Source: Diplolepis rosae (Eukaryota > Arthropoda > Insecta > Hymenoptera > Diplolepididae). Taken from it: a DNA stretch of 64,000 nt. Positions 1-11,805 of the stretch are shown in pieces; the first letter of the stretch is position 1, and every line of letters starts with the position of its first letter. The notes under the pieces were generated by a model, which was not told the origin of the DNA, did not search any database, and saw only the letters and a program-made list of their open reading frames with translations. The position numbers and the translations under genes are program-made. The stretch covers positions 3,720,001 through 3,784,000 of the forward strand of contig JAPYXD010000714.1 in the NCBI GenBank assembly GCA_030998225.1, in the 5' to 3' direction.

Positions 1-307
1 TATAATATAGAAAAGCGAACAATAAGTATTGCTATAGCAACATCATATCGCTGATTCGTTCATATATATTTAATTATAATCAGATGGTCGAAATACACAT
101 CCCATATTGCTTTATCTATTCCAGCAATAATGTAAGGTTAAATAAATCATAAATATGGTTGTAAAGGCCATTTCTTTTTATCAGTGTGTCTTTTGTGACT
201 CCCAAAAAATGTACTTCATTTCAGCTTCCGAATATCTCAAAAAGTGGAAAATTCTCTAAAAAGTATCAAATATTTGCGTATAAATTGTCCTTGATTCGTA
301 AAGTTAT
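1..307. other. AT-rich non-coding DNA
   Basis: No open frame, promoter or repeat boundary is visible here. By position it lies upstream of the synaptogyrin exon, so it is probably intronic or 5' flanking sequence of that gene. This is inferred from position only. Confidence 0.4.
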
Positions 308-311
308 TTAA

Positions 312-612
312 CCCATTAACGCCTGAACGGACATTTTTTCCCGATAACTTTCCGGCCATAAAAAAAATTATGTAGAAAGTTTTTAAAAAATCCAGCCAAA
401 GTTTTTCTGAAGTCAAATTTCATCTTTTTTGAGAATCTCTCCCTAATTTTTCGATAAAACGTAAGCCTTCATGGTTATTAACAATTTTATTGAAAAAAAA
501 GTGAAATTATCGAGATTGATCACTTTTAAAACCAACGAAACACATGGAAATCGAATTCCAAGAACCGCAGAACTCGTTTTTCTCGCGTCCATAGACATAA
601 ATCTCGAAGTTC
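312..612 (+). repeat. piggyBac-type left terminal inverted repeat
   Basis: This arm of about 300 bp is the reverse complement of 3250-3549. Differences are single bases and short A/T-run length changes. Confidence 0.8.
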
Positions 613-3249
613 ACTTCCTGTTTGTTAAGATTGCGCAGATGTTGCTTTCTGACATAGCTTTACGCGATTTATAATTTATCTGATTTTGACATTTGACCAT
701 AATGATGTAAAAAGTTCATAGTATGACTTGAAAATATGTACTCGGGGGTTTCGAGGATCACTGATCACGAATTTAAAGTTATTATTGAGAAATTATATTG
801 TTTAAACAATTTGTTCAAACAAACTATGTCTCCGTTCAACTTTTATCCAAGCTGCAAAGGAACTTATTTTTTTGAAAACTAAATCTCATGATGACACATA
901 GTTATCGAAAATCAAAAAAACAGCAAGTGAACTGAAACATTTCGACCATTACGATCTTTAATTTATCAATTTTCAAATATTTATAAATCTATTCTTGCCC
1001 GACTTGGTCAAAAGTTTCGCTTTTAAATTCTGATTTTAAATTTCAAATCATCAATTTTTAATTACCTTAATTTACTGAGTTATTAGACAACAATTTTGCC
1101 CTATTTTGAGACAAAATTACTTCCGAAATTTCTGAGTGGGTCACACGAAGGGTGAAAATTTCGCGAATTTTTATTCTTTATTTTAAGAGTGAGAACAGCA
1201 AAGAAACTCACGATTTTAAGTTTTTTTTTTTGAGAGAGCTAACGTCAATTCCACGATTCCTCGTTTACGCAAGGCGTGATTTGAAGGATCGAATCTAAAA
1301 TACGAGAACAAGAACTATATTAACATTTTGGAGTAGATTCGCGCAGTTGCGCCACGAACAAAAACACGTTCTAATTTTGGGGAATTGTCCCTACACCTGA
1401 AAATAATGTTGTTTGACTTTTTGGATCATGGAATAGCTTGCTCTGCCTGTCAAATTACCCCGAGAATACCTCAGTTATTGGATTTCGCGCCCTACCGTTT
1501 ATTTAAAAATTTAGTTAGTTAAGAAGGCATCAGTAAAGTCGGTTCCAAATTTTGGAAATTATGAGCATAAGCTCCCGACGAGGTCATCATTTGCCTTTTC
1601 CCTCCCACAAAAACAAACCACAACTACACTGGACCTTGGTTGACCCAATTGGAATTTATTTAGGGAATTGCAGGGAAGCACCGTGGCAGCGAAGTGCCCT
1701 CAGGGCTCCGACACTGCTCGGCAGAAAGAAAAGTTGTAAGGATGGGAGCTTTCTCCGAGTCTCACTTTTTGCGAGTGCACGGATACTTGCCTCCCGGGTT
1801 GACCATAATCCAGTAGTGTCTGCTCGAGCTTATTGCTCGCTATTTTTAATTCATAAAAGAAGACCCACGTGAATTTGAGAAAAATCCAGTCTACGATAAC
1901 TTTTTTTATTTAAAAAAAAAGTGATCCAAAAAATCCCTAGCAAATAAGGGAGGACCAGGAACCATGGACGATCTGGTTCTCAAAGTAGTTCACCTGATCG
2001 TGAGATGCAAGTGAACATACTCGAGCCCGAGATCTTGAGACAATTTGCTAAACGCCCCGGTGTCGAGACGTGCTCTCACCTTTCTGGGCAGCGCGCCTAT
2101 AATAAAATTTGTGGATCAGCAACCGTGCACGTTACCTCGGTTTTCCTCCTCTCTATTTATTTCCCACCTTAATTAGTATGCGCGCGCCTCAATTAGCGAC
2201 CGCGATCGAGTCCAATTAAATCAATAAATCAAGAGTTTTATGCGCGATGTTTTCCCCCTTTTTACGACCGTTTTCGGGTTGAAAATCAGTATCAGGAAAA
2301 AGCTGATATTCTCTTGATTATGACGATGTTTTTCAAATTTCGAAAAGTCGCATATTTCGTCCCGTGGAAGCATTCAAAAATTGATCTGCACTCAAAAGCG
2401 AAAACGCACCGCGTGACGATGACGAGAAAGCCTTTCTCCCATTTCACCTCCCGCTGGCGTGTGCTACTTGCGTGGGCGAGGGTTCCTATTGGACAGCGGT
2501 GTGGGCAGGCTTGAACGTCGTGTAACGCTTTTTATAATAAAAAGGAGATTTCAATAAATCAACTTCTATTTATCATTGTTAAGTGACCCATTTTCATAAA
2601 TACAGTTATTCGTAATGTTGAATACTAATGGATTTTACGGCACAATGATAATTATCTTTACTTATAATATCAAAAATCTATAATACTTGCAATGTGGCAA
2701 TGATTATAATTATTTATTTAAAATAAAATAACAATTATATTTGCTTATTCAAAATATAATAATAGCTGTATTCACTTATAACCATACAGTTAGGTTCATT
2801 TATTTATACATTACATTTGTTCATTTGGTTATTTTATTTAATCATTAATTAAAACTCCCATACGTGTAAATAAATAAATGATCCTGTTATAAATAATAAA
2901 AAAGAATATAAAAAAAAGTAACAGTGTGGGACGCCCGCCTATCCAGCGGACCATGCCACACGCTGCTTGATCTGAGTGAGTGGTCGGGTGGCAGCAACCA
3001 CAGGTTAGTGTGGCGCTCGCTCAGAGCACGAACGAAAATGTCCGTGAAAAGCAGGCTGCCTCGTTCACGCCGCGTTCACTTCCGGTTTGGAGGCAAATCA
3101 TTAATTGCTGCTCAAATACTGGATCATACCTCGCAATTCTTTTGTGCGAGTCTCGTGGGAATCTACTTGTTCTGAAAGTAATCCTAATTTTGTGGATTTC
3201 TTCCTCTTTTCGTCGCAAAAAGGCGGATACCGAAGGCTGGGCCGTCTCA

Positions 3250-3549
3250 GAACTTCGAGTTTTATGTCTATGGACGCGAGAAAACCAATTTCTGCGGTTC
3301 TTGGAATTCGATTTGCATGTGTTTCGTTGGTTTTAAAAGTGATCGATGTCGATAATTTTACTTTTTTTTCAATAAAATTGTTAATAACAATGAAAGCTTA
3401 CGTTTTATCGAAAAATTAGGGCGAGATTCTCAAAGAAGATGAAATTTGACTTCAGAAAAACCTTGGCTGGATTTTTTATAAACTTTCTACATGATTTTTT
3501 TATGACCGGAAAGTTTGCAGGAAAAAACGTCCGTTAAGGCGTTAATGGG
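3250..3549 (-). repeat. piggyBac-type right terminal inverted repeat
   Basis: Mirror of 312-612. Its outer end is followed directly by TTAA. Confidence 0.8.
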
Positions 3550-3648
3550 TTAAGTAACCGCTATTATATCTAAGTTGTATTACAGCTATTAACAGTTATA
3601 AATAACAAGTCCGAATTTTGTTGTTTGATTTTATCACTTTCATTTCAG

Positions 3649-3796
3649 TTTGTCCAGCTTTTGGACATTCTTATACTTTGTTGGATTTTGTTATTTGACC
3701 AACGCATGGAGCAAATCAAGAAGTCCACAAAATGACTATGGCGTTAACAACGTACAAGGGGCTATTGCTTTTTCTTTCTTCTCAATATTTACTTGG
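3649..3796 (+). CDS. Synaptogyrin, one internal coding exon
   Basis: The exon is bounded by an acceptor (pyrimidine tract then CATTTCAG, ending 3648) and a donor (GTAAGA at 3797). After one phase base it encodes 49 residues containing SFWTFLYFVGFCYLTNAWS and IAFSFFSIFTW. This is the second-to-third membrane-segment region of synaptogyrin, a four-pass MARVEL-domain protein of synaptic and secretory vesicle membranes. The two hydrophobic stretches are the ends of membrane helices, and the polar SKSRSPQNDYGVNN segment is the loop between them. No flanking exons are recognisable in the window, so the neighbouring introns must be long and full of transposons. This is the only clear conserved host coding sequence seen. 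Confidence 0.88.
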
Positions 3797-6068
3797 GTAA
3801 GAAATTACGTTCTATACATACATACGTATATATATATATATACATATATACGTTTCTGTATACAGTGTGTATTGTTTGCATTATGGTGTACAATTTTTAA
3901 TTTACTCAACAGCAGCAGAATTGAATTTGCCATTAAAATAAATACAAGTGAGACAAAGTTTGATTAGAAGCTTTTGAGGACTACTGATTAAGTCAGGAGT
4001 CTTATATAGCAGACCTCCCGAAATAGCAAGGCCCAGAGCTATACAACATGATGTCATACACACTCATATGGGGCATTATTTATAAATAACTCATCTTCAG
4101 AAGTCATGTGTTCGGGTCGTTTTCCAAATTTCACAATTTGTTTGCTCATATGACAGAAGTTTATCTACCTATTTATGGACTTCTACAATGAACCCTTCTT
4201 AAACTTCGTGAAATGGAATTTCCACCTTCTACGCTTGTACTGATGTCTTCAATTAGCTTTAACATCTTTACTGCAAGAGGGAAGATAATTCTATTGGAAT
4301 CTCAAGCACTTGAATAGCCATCTGGTGGCAAAACTGGAAAGCCCTGAGAGTAAGTAGATTTTGACATAAAGTATAGGCCTGAATACATTGGCCGAGTCCC
4401 AAAATGGCCGACCTCCGTGGTACAAACGATATTTTTTGCAAAATACGTCCTAAAGAAGTATTTAAAGTGTCTGTAGAATGGTATTGAGAGTGTCCAATTA
4501 TGACTCGGTGCTGGAATAGGAACATGTTGTAACAATAATATTGATAAATATGATACGAAGGTGGTGGAAAGGGCCGTAGGGGGGTGGGGGTGCAGGGGGC
4601 GAAGCCCCTGCGGGGGGGTTCGGGGGGCTGAGCCCCCCGAATTGTATGAAACAAATTTGATTGAATTTAATAATGTATGGAAAAGTATAAACTTTGATTA
4701 GATTAATTAAATATTTTTCTGGAATGTAAAATGTTTTTTCTTGAAGTTTAAAAAATTTTAGGTACAATTTTTGCGATATTTAGTAATTTGTCACTAAAAA
4801 ACTTCTTTTTAGGTAATTCTAAATTATCTTTTTTATTTATTGATTGACCAAATGTCAGAATTTTTTGACAACAACCTTTCTTCATTTTTTATAAAAAAAA
4901 AATCGATTATTATGGTATTTTGTAAATAAATCAATTTTCTCGTATGCGTAACGCAGAGGCAAAATTAGTTCCAGAAGAAATTGTACAGTTCCAAATAGTG
5001 GGAATATTTTAACAATCATAAAAATGCTGCAGTTGGTTGAGGGGAAATATAATCCATTTCTCGCAACTGTGCAGAGGGCGTAAGGAACAAAAGTAGGACA
5101 TAAGGAACGAAAGTAGGACTTAAGGAAGAAAACAGATACAATATGAACATGCTGGTCGTAAATGGACAACTTTACAGCCGCTCTACAGGGGCTCGAAGTA
5201 CTACTTTAGTGCCTGTTTTGCAAAAATAATTTTTTGAAACGGAATTTCAAGCTTGTTCCACTTTTTAAAGAAGATTAATTACCGAAAAAAGTCATAATCA
5301 TCACCAAGTATTTAGTCGAAAGCGACTTTTTCCGTAGAAAGATTTTCAAATTCTTCCAAATATTTGAATTCATTTGTATTATTTGCGATATAAGAGTTTG
5401 AAATTGTCTACAAGACACCTGTCGAGAACGTATCCCATCTGATACGCGACTAGTGATCCTCCGATAATGTAGGCAGTGACAAAAATTCAAACTCAACTAA
5501 TTAATTTTAAATCATTTATATATTTTATTTTTCAATACTTTTCCAGCATTTCGAGCAAGAATAATCGAAAACGGTCTAAATGAAAAAATTATTGTATAGA
5601 TACATTTAAATCAACATAATCTTAAACCTGAAAGAATTTAAGTTACTGCTTCATTATTATTTCAAGCTGATATAAAATAAGTTTTGCATTAAAATTTTGA
5701 CAGCCAATGTTTATGAGAGAAAAATATTTAAGAATATATTATTATATAGACCACACAAGTTGGAAATATTCACAATTCTTACATGTTCAGAAATATTAAT
5801 GTCTTTTGAGAAATATACCTACCCTCAACGGCCATACTGCTTTTTACCACCAGTGGAGCCCTCGAGATTTCAGATCCCAATAGAAGTGATTGTGCAAGCG
5901 TTATTATGATCTTTATTCCTTTAGACACATTCCTGAACATTTTTCCATCTTAATAAAAAATTACGAATTGAAGTGTTTGTTTTGATTTTTTTGCTTCTCT
6001 TTCACTTTTAATTTTTTAAAAATATTTTAAAAGGAAACTTGATTTACTAGATCGATAATATAAAAATC
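3797..6068. other. Putative synaptogyrin intron or flank, no gene seen
   Basis: About 2.3 kb of AT-rich DNA without a convincing exon. It holds a TA/CA-type microsatellite (about 3815-3855), a GC-rich double hairpin (about 4560-4645) and three tandem copies of a ~20-bp unit reading TAAGGAACrAAAGTAGGAC (about 5080-5130). The longest open frames overlap the GC hairpins and look accidental. Confidence 0.5.
4560..4645. repeat. GC-rich tandem hairpins in AT-rich DNA
   Basis: Runs of G are followed by two near-perfect stem-loops. One is GCAGGGG / CCCCTGC with a short GCGAAG loop. The other is GGGGGGC / GCCCCCC with a TGA loop. The surrounding sequence is strongly AT-rich. Function is unknown. Confidence 0.7.
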
Positions 6069-6074
6069 TTAACA

Positions 6075-6310
6075 AGTAGTGTAACAAAGGGGTTATGACT
6101 CCATTTACCGGTGGATTAGCCGCCGGTCTCTACCTTGCTGGCAGTCGGTATTGCAGAGTGCCAACAGGTGCAGAAGTTGCATCGGTATGCCGACTGGTGT
6201 GTTGTTGTCTTATAGCTGACGCAAACGTTGTTTTTCGACAGTTTCATTGCACTATGTCTGGCACATCAGCTATTTTACCTGCAGATTATTTGCGCTATTT
6301 TGCAAGGAGG
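6075..6310 (+). repeat. Polinton-like left terminal inverted repeat
   Basis: Aligns end to end with the reverse complement of 31365-31607 at about 80% by eye. An open frame of 83 codons runs through it but its product is unrecognised. Confidence 0.75.
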
Positions 6311-6423
6311 TGTGCTTACATGTTAATCAAGAGATGGCGCTACTAACGTTTACCGACAGTAACATTTGACAGTGTACTTAACTTATCAAGCAAGTGGAAT
6401 TCTCACGTTTAGATTCCCTGTTT

Positions 6424-6498
6424 TATATAAACGGTTTTTCATTTTACCACTGTACAACTTAGTGCTTGTGAGTTTATTCTTCCAATTTGATCAGGTAA
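6424..6498 (+). promoter_or_regulatory. TATA promoter and splice donor just inside left repeat
   Basis: A TATATAAA motif near 6424 is followed about 70 bp later by a strong splice donor, GATCAG then GTAAGTATTT, at about 6493. This looks like a core promoter, a short non-coding first exon and the start of an intron. It would be an element promoter, but no clear downstream exon is seen. Confidence 0.35.
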
Positions 6499-6499
6499 G

Positions 6500-7205
6500 T
6501 ATTTATTTGCATTCCCCTTCTACCTAGAACTTTGCTTTATGCATTATTTGGTATAACCGATTATTTTTACTTTTGTTGTGCTCTAATATAATTGAATTTG
6601 TTGTTCAGTGTGATAAAGTTTTGCTGAAGTTTTACACTATATATATTCAGACCATATTTTATAAATAATAATACTTCTGGTATTATTAATTTGAATTCAA
6701 AATTTATTCCTGAATTCAAATACGAACGCGATGTGTGAAAAGCTATCTCCCTGCTAAAGAGAGACAAAACGCACCCTTTGATACCACCGTGTCTATTCCT
6801 ACCATAGCTACACTACCGTCGGAAATTGTGCGCACGGTGGTTGTGAGCGCTATTAAAAATCACTGCTGACTCTGAACCACGATATCTCGGTGAAAAGAAA
6901 AGACAGGACATTTTAAAAAAAACAGTTGGTAAGCTTATGAAATTCCAGGTCTAGTGATGCTCAACAAATATTTTGTTGACCTTCTGAAAATAATGCAGCA
7001 CGTGAGGAGTTAAAAAAAAATTCAAGATTTTCTCAAATTATCTACCTCAACTTTAACTTTTAGCCTGGCCTAGGGAAAGCTTTTCCAAAATCTGAAAATT
7101 ACACGACATAGAGTCTAAAATCTTATCTTTAATTTAAGCCAAGAAAACTTAAAAAATATTCATGGGTACCCGAGATACGATTAACAATTTTCAATCGTAT
7201 CTGAG
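6500..7205. other. AT-rich element interior, no gene seen
   Basis: No recognisable coding sequence. A GC-richer stretch at 6760-6900 could be an exon remnant, but its translations were not recognised. Confidence 0.35.
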
Positions 7206-8054
7206 TTGAATTTTAATCGACGATCACGGTTCTTGACCGGTTTCTTTCTAGCCTCCTTCGTTGAGGCAGGACCGAATTTACTAAATCCACATGCGAGCAG
7301 CAGGCAAATGGAAAAAAAGAGTGGAAATAGTCAGCCATCTGTATCGAGAATCTTACATCAACACAAGCTCCATCCGTATCCTATGTCATTATATTAGGAT
7401 TTGCACGGCGATGATTTCCTGAAACGCGTCAATTTCTGTAATTGGATTCGTAGAAAAATGCGCACAGATGTCTTATTTTTGAGTCATGTGCTTTTTTCTG
7501 ATGAAGCTAACATCGTAAATACGGGAAATGTGAATAGGCATAATATGCCATTTCAACATCTGTGGTCCGTTAATTGTTGGTCCGGCATTGTCGGCGATCA
7601 CGTCATTGGTCCATATTTTTTTGAAGGTCGCTTGACTGAGCAAGTCTACGCAATCTTTCTACAAAATGTACTGCCTCAATTGATGGAAGACGTGCCCTGG
7701 CATGTTCGCATGAACATGTGGATGCTACACGACGGTGTACCACCCCATTATGCTCTGTATTCAAGACAAATGATGAATGAGATTTTTGAACAAAAGTGAA
7801 TAGGACGAGGCGGCCCTGTAGCTTGGCCACCTCGTTTGCTAGATCTAACATCACCAGATTACTTTTTATGGGGTTTTGTCAAAGAACGCGTAATGACGGT
7901 AGCACTTACCACGCCTGACGACATGAAAGAAAGAATACGCCGAGCACGTACCGAAATTACGCCAAAAATGTTGGCTGAAGTTAGACGGTCTTTTCATCAG
8001 CGAATTAACAACTGCTTACAAGTCGAGGGTCATCACTTCGAGCATCTTCTGTAG
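7206..8054 (+). pseudogene. Tc1/mariner-superfamily transposase, broken
   Basis: One reading frame runs 7206-8054 with two in-frame stops, TAG at 7395 and TGA at 7797. The product is a cut-and-paste DDE/D transposase. The N-terminal part has the second DNA-binding helix-turn-helix (QPSVSRILHQHKLHPY). The catalytic core shows acidic motifs FSDEAN, LHDGVPPH and LLDLTSPDYFLWG. The C-terminal end is VEGHHFEHLL. The start and left inverted repeat are missing. A right end reading GTGCCTCATCCTGTA near 8339-8353 may be its terminus. It lies inside the Polinton-like element and is probably a later insertion. Confidence 0.8.
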
Positions 8055-8410
8055 GTAGACCCAAACCAAGGTTACTGAATCCTTTGAGAGTAAGTGTTCC
8101 GATTTGTTACGATTTTTCGATTATTTTCATACTTTGCGTGACTAGAATTACTTTGTGTTGTAGGTACATGGTTCCATTTAAAAAAGTGGAGTTGATCTTG
8201 ACGTAACTTCAGCGCCTCCACCGATAAAAAATAGGGTGGTCCAGTCTGACGGCCTTCTCGAACACTGAAAGTTTTGTCTGACACATTTTCGGATATGATC
8301 AATAGTTTGAGTGTTATCGCTCTGTAACACTTTTGTGCCTCATCCTGTATTTATTAATATTGATTTCTAGTTTTACGATTGAATATAAGGTAAAAGTCAA
8401 AACCTGAATC

Positions 8411-9115
8411 TTAGAACTCTTCAACTTTTTGTAATATTGAGTATTTTATATTCTTTTGGAACCAATCTCCCAACAAAGTCGTATCAAAGATTTCACTCAT
8501 TTTCGTCATAAAGGTCCTTAGCACCACGACCTCTTCATCATTCAACACTTTTCTTAATTTTGCAGCAAGCACACCATAGACTTTTATCGCTTCATATTTA
8601 TTTACAGTGTTTCGTATATGTTGTTGAAATAACATTGAAGCGTTGTCTAAGTAAGCGCCTACGTCTATATGCACATGGTTCAGAATTGCACTTGTTCGCA
8701 GTCGACATTGAAATGCTGTCGCACAATTTACCCAACGCACTCGGTCCTAAATAGAATTAGACTGACCTAAGCCAGTACCTATCCTTGAATACGATTCTAA
8801 GTGAGCACACAGGCTCATTATTTGGTGAATAATATTAAGGCACCTCATTTTTTCAGAGGTCCTAAATAAATCTCGTATTACATTATTTAGTGTATCTAGA
8901 TTCTTACTACACTGTTGCACCCAACGGCTGATGAAATCAACTATAGAAAAACCATTTGGTAGACTCGATATTAAGACTCGTGCTTCATCAATAAGTGGAA
9001 GGAGAATTTGATATTCATTCAGAAAAGTTGTATGATTCCACCGCTTTGTAGGTCTCTCCTCCAGGTTACATTCAAACGACTTGCGCTTTCCAGACATCTT
9101 TGGTAGAAAATTCAA
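8411..9115 (-). pseudogene. Maverick/adintovirus-like PolB-associated N-terminal segment
   Basis: A minus-strand frame runs 9115 to 8411, interrupted once by TAG at 8747-8749. The N-terminal 120 residues include a basic KRKSF start and predicted helices. The C-terminal part has WVNCATAFQCR, then HIDVGAYLDNASMLF, a KVYGVL...KL stretch, and FMTKMSEIFDTTLLGDWF, ending QKVEEF. From memory of arthropod genomes, this order of motifs precedes the protein-primed DNA polymerase (PolB) in Maverick-like and adintovirus-like elements. Here it stops before the polymerase. Enzymatic function is not visible, and the family call is moderate. Confidence 0.5.
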
Positions 9116-9416
9116 GCTTCTACAAATCTTGAAGATGAACTGGATACTATGGTTATGGTACGCTTAAACTATAGTATGTGTAGCTACTTCTAATATTAAT
9201 CTCAATTCGTTACAGAATCATAGGTTTTCACTGTCACCGTGCCTCTTATAGGTAAAGATCCCCACTCTACTAGAACGCCCCCACTTCAGTAAAATATTAT
9301 CAACCTATGATTATACTACACACTAATATATAATTCAAAAAAGCGGTAAGCAAAGCAGCAGAAATTCTAAGCTATAAGATCTTTTTCTCAGTATTTAACT
9401 TTTTTAAATTTTATTG

Positions 9417-9776
9417 TTATCGAAAGTGTTGACGATAGCGGTAATGATGAGAACATCTGACGCGAAGATGCTGACTGGAGCTTCGATGACGGTGATGAAG
9501 ATAAGGACGATTGTGACGATGACTGTGACGATGACGCTGATGATCGCGGTGACGGTGATAATAGCGTTGACGATGACGGTGACCTGCCCTAATTGGGGAC
9601 AACACAGGTGATGGTGTTGGCGGTTGGATGGGTGAGAAGAACGCAGTCATTGTTGGTGATGTCGGAGGTGTTAACGTCTCTAATGGTGTATGAATAGGTG
9701 TCCGCGGAATCTCATCTCTCAGGAAATCGTCTATCCTAATCGGTGACGTTGATGGTGTCGATGCAGCCAAAAGCAT
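9417..9776 (-). CDS. Ser/Thr/Pro-rich protein with His/Arg-rich tail, unassigned
   Basis: A 119-codon frame. The first ~65 residues are low-complexity with many SP and TP pairs (for example TPPTSPTMT and PTPSPVLSPI). The rest is a His/Arg-rich repeat (HRHRQRYYHRHR). The tail comes from an imperfect trinucleotide repeat that reads GAY codons on the + strand. I do not recognise the family. It lies in line with the minus-strand frames at 8411-9115 and 9987-10114 and could be part of the same Polinton-like transcription unit. It may also be only low-complexity DNA that happens to be open. Confidence 0.35.
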   Translation of the reverse strand: MLLAASTPSTSPIRIDDFLRDEIPRTPIHTPLETLTPPTSPTMTAFFSPIQPPTPSPVLSPIRAGHRHRQRYYHRHRDHQRHRHSHRHNRPYLHHRHRSSSQHLRVRCSHHYRYRQHFR

Positions 9777-9986
9777 TAGTCAAGCCATCTTTAAATTAAA
9801 ATCAAACTTTGCTTTATATCTTGAATAAAAGATATTGAGTTTTTATTAAAATATAAATATATAAAATCAATTTGATCAAACATCTAGGATAAACACTAAT
9901 TACTTATCATTAAGAAAAATATGTTATAAACTTACATTGATTTTTATATTTTAGATACAAATCTACTTGGTATTCATTGAAATTAA

Positions 9987-10114
9987 TTATAAAATTAAGC
10001 TAACCTCAGTTTCAAACTCATCATCATTCATTTTATCTATATCATAATAGAATTCCATGAGATCATCATCATCGTCGATCACTGGAAGACAAGCATCATC
10101 TGATTTCTCAGACA
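9987..10114 (-). CDS. Acidic N-terminal exon split by hAT-1
   Basis: On the minus strand the reading ends at a TAA near 9987 and contains a run of five Asp followed by LMEFYYDIDKMNDDEFETE. It is cut at 10114/10115 by hAT-1. The missing upstream part lies at 30491 onward. The duplicated octamer sits on the first codons, and an ATG at 30492-30490 lies exactly at the right-hand junction. A weak donor-like GAG/GTTAGC occurs after ETE. The protein is unrecognised. By orientation it belongs to the host element (Polinton-like), and insertion separated start codon from body. Confidence 0.4.
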
Positions 10115-10957
10115 CAGTGATTCCAGAACGTTGGAGCTGGCGGCCCTCTCCACGCTCCCATGTGGGAGCACACATAATCAAGCGCGCCGTGTCGGTGTCT
10201 TCCCACTTCCTCGCGTCAGTTTCACACTGTCGGCTGTTGAGCCAAGATCGAAAATTATGTTTCTGTCGACTTCGTGCCAGTGGCGCGAAGCAGACAAAAA
10301 ATTAAAAATCGCAAAATATATCATTTAAGATATTACCTTTCTTTCTTAGATATTTTTAAGAAAATTCACCTAAAATGAATATCTTAACATTTTATCTTAA
10401 ATTTCAGGATGATTTAAACACTTAAAAAATCATTTTCTATCGAAATTTAAAGTCAATAAATTTTCAAAGTTTCAAAACAAACTATCATTTTCAATATTTT
10501 TTAGCTATGCAAATCAAATAATTCAATTAGAAAATTATGCGGAGAGTATTATATATGAAGGAATGATAAAATATGATGGAGTTTAAAAAGTAAAATATTA
10601 AAATACTTGAGCAATACATAAATTTCATGTAATTATACACTCGAAATTATACAGTAGAGTTTCTTCCGTGGTATAAGGCACATTGAAAAAAATTTAAGTC
10701 AAATAAAATACTTTGAAAACTTTTTGAAATACGTAATATTATTCACATGTAAATTTCATTATAAAACTGTGAAAAAAAGGTTTCATTATTCAAAAAACCA
10801 AAATTACATCTAAATTTGAATACGAAATTACACTTTGCGATTTCTCTTATATAAAATATTTATTTTGAATAAAATAGTTTTATTAGATCTATAACTTAAT
10901 TCATGCGGTTTTTTTCAAAATTTGAACGTTTATTTAAGAAAAACATGTACAACAGTA

Positions 10958-11805
10958 TTATTCAAAGTATTGCCCATCTGAAGCTATGACTTTTTCCCAT
11001 CTTTCTGGCAATTTGTGGATTCCATCCCAAAAGAACTGCACCGGCTTGGTGTCCAAGAATGAATCAAGCCAATTTTTGATACCCTGTTCTGATGTGAGCA
11101 ATATTCCAGTGAGGGCGTTCTGCATCGACCGGGACAAATGGTAGTCAGAAGGGTCAAGGTCTGGCCTATAAGGCGGGTGAGGTAAAACTTCCCATCCACT
11201 GTTTTCCAAATAGTTCTTAACCGGAATAGCAACATGGGGCCGAGCGTTGTCAAGATGGAAAATTATTGCCTCGTGTCTGGTCGCATATTCCGGGCGTTTG
11301 TCGGCTATTGCTCTCTTCAAACGGATTAATTGTGTTCGGTAGCGTTCTCCATTGATGGTTTTACCCGGTTTTAGCAGCTCATAATACAGCAAACCCTTCT
11401 GATCCCACTAAATACAGAGAATTACCTTTGCGCCATGGATATTCGGCTTTGCCGTTGATTTGGCTGGTTGGCCGGGTTTCGCATATGATTTTTTGCGCTT
11501 GGGGTTGTCGTAGTGGATCAATTTTTCATCACCAGTAACAATCCGATGCAAAAATGACTTCTTTTTGTGGCGTTCCAGCAGCATTTCGGACATGCAAAAC
11601 CGCCTTTCAACGTCTCTCGGCTTGAGTTCATGTGGAACCCAATTTCCTTGCTTTTGACTGTATCCGGCTGATTTTAAACGTTTTGAAATGGCTGCTTGAG
11701 TGACTCCCAAAGGTTCTTCGAGCTCTTCTTGTGTATAGCAACAATCTTCAACGAGTAATGCTTCCAGTTCTTCATCTTCAAACTCAAATTTGGGGTGCTT
11801 AATTA
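10958..11805 (-). pseudogene. mariner transposase (DD34D), broken and 5'-truncated
   Basis: The minus-strand frame covers most of a mariner transposase. In order it shows a helix-turn-helix (GVTQAAISKRLKSAGY), the WVPHEL linker, then TGDEKLIHYDNPKRK with the first Asp, LDNARPHVAI with the second, and DPSDYHLSRSMQNAL with the third, ending VIASDGQYFE. Thirty-four residues separate the last two aspartates, the mariner DD34D spacing. A single in-frame TAG at 11408-11410 replaces an expected Trp. The N terminus fuses at about 11805 with a motif found elsewhere in hAT DNA, so the 5' end is missing. It lies within hAT-1. Confidence 0.85.

Larger units (their letters stand above)
312..3549. mobile_element. 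piggyBac-type non-autonomous element
   Basis: The element starts CCCATTAACGCC and ends GGCGTTAATGGG. It is flanked on both sides by TTAA (308-311 and 3550-3553), the piggyBac target duplication. Inverted repeats of about 300 bp (312-612 and 3250-3549) match closely, with scattered differences. The inside carries no transposase-like frame. The short open frames at 1552-1872 and 2924-3419 show no recognisable protein; part of the latter is simply the right inverted repeat. It was therefore probably mobilised in trans. TTAA also fits Kolobok, but the CCC terminus favours piggyBac. Confidence 0.8.

Noticed and set aside
1552..1872. 106-codon frame inside the piggyBac-type element
   Set aside because: No domain, no transposase motif; plausible chance frame in a GC-richer patch.
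4268..4767. Pro-rich minus-strand frames
   Set aside because: They read through the GC hairpins, which encode Pro/Gly by composition only; no family match.
6095..6346. 83-codon frame in the Polinton-like repeat
   Set aside because: The mirror repeat does not keep the frame intact, so it is unlikely to be coding.
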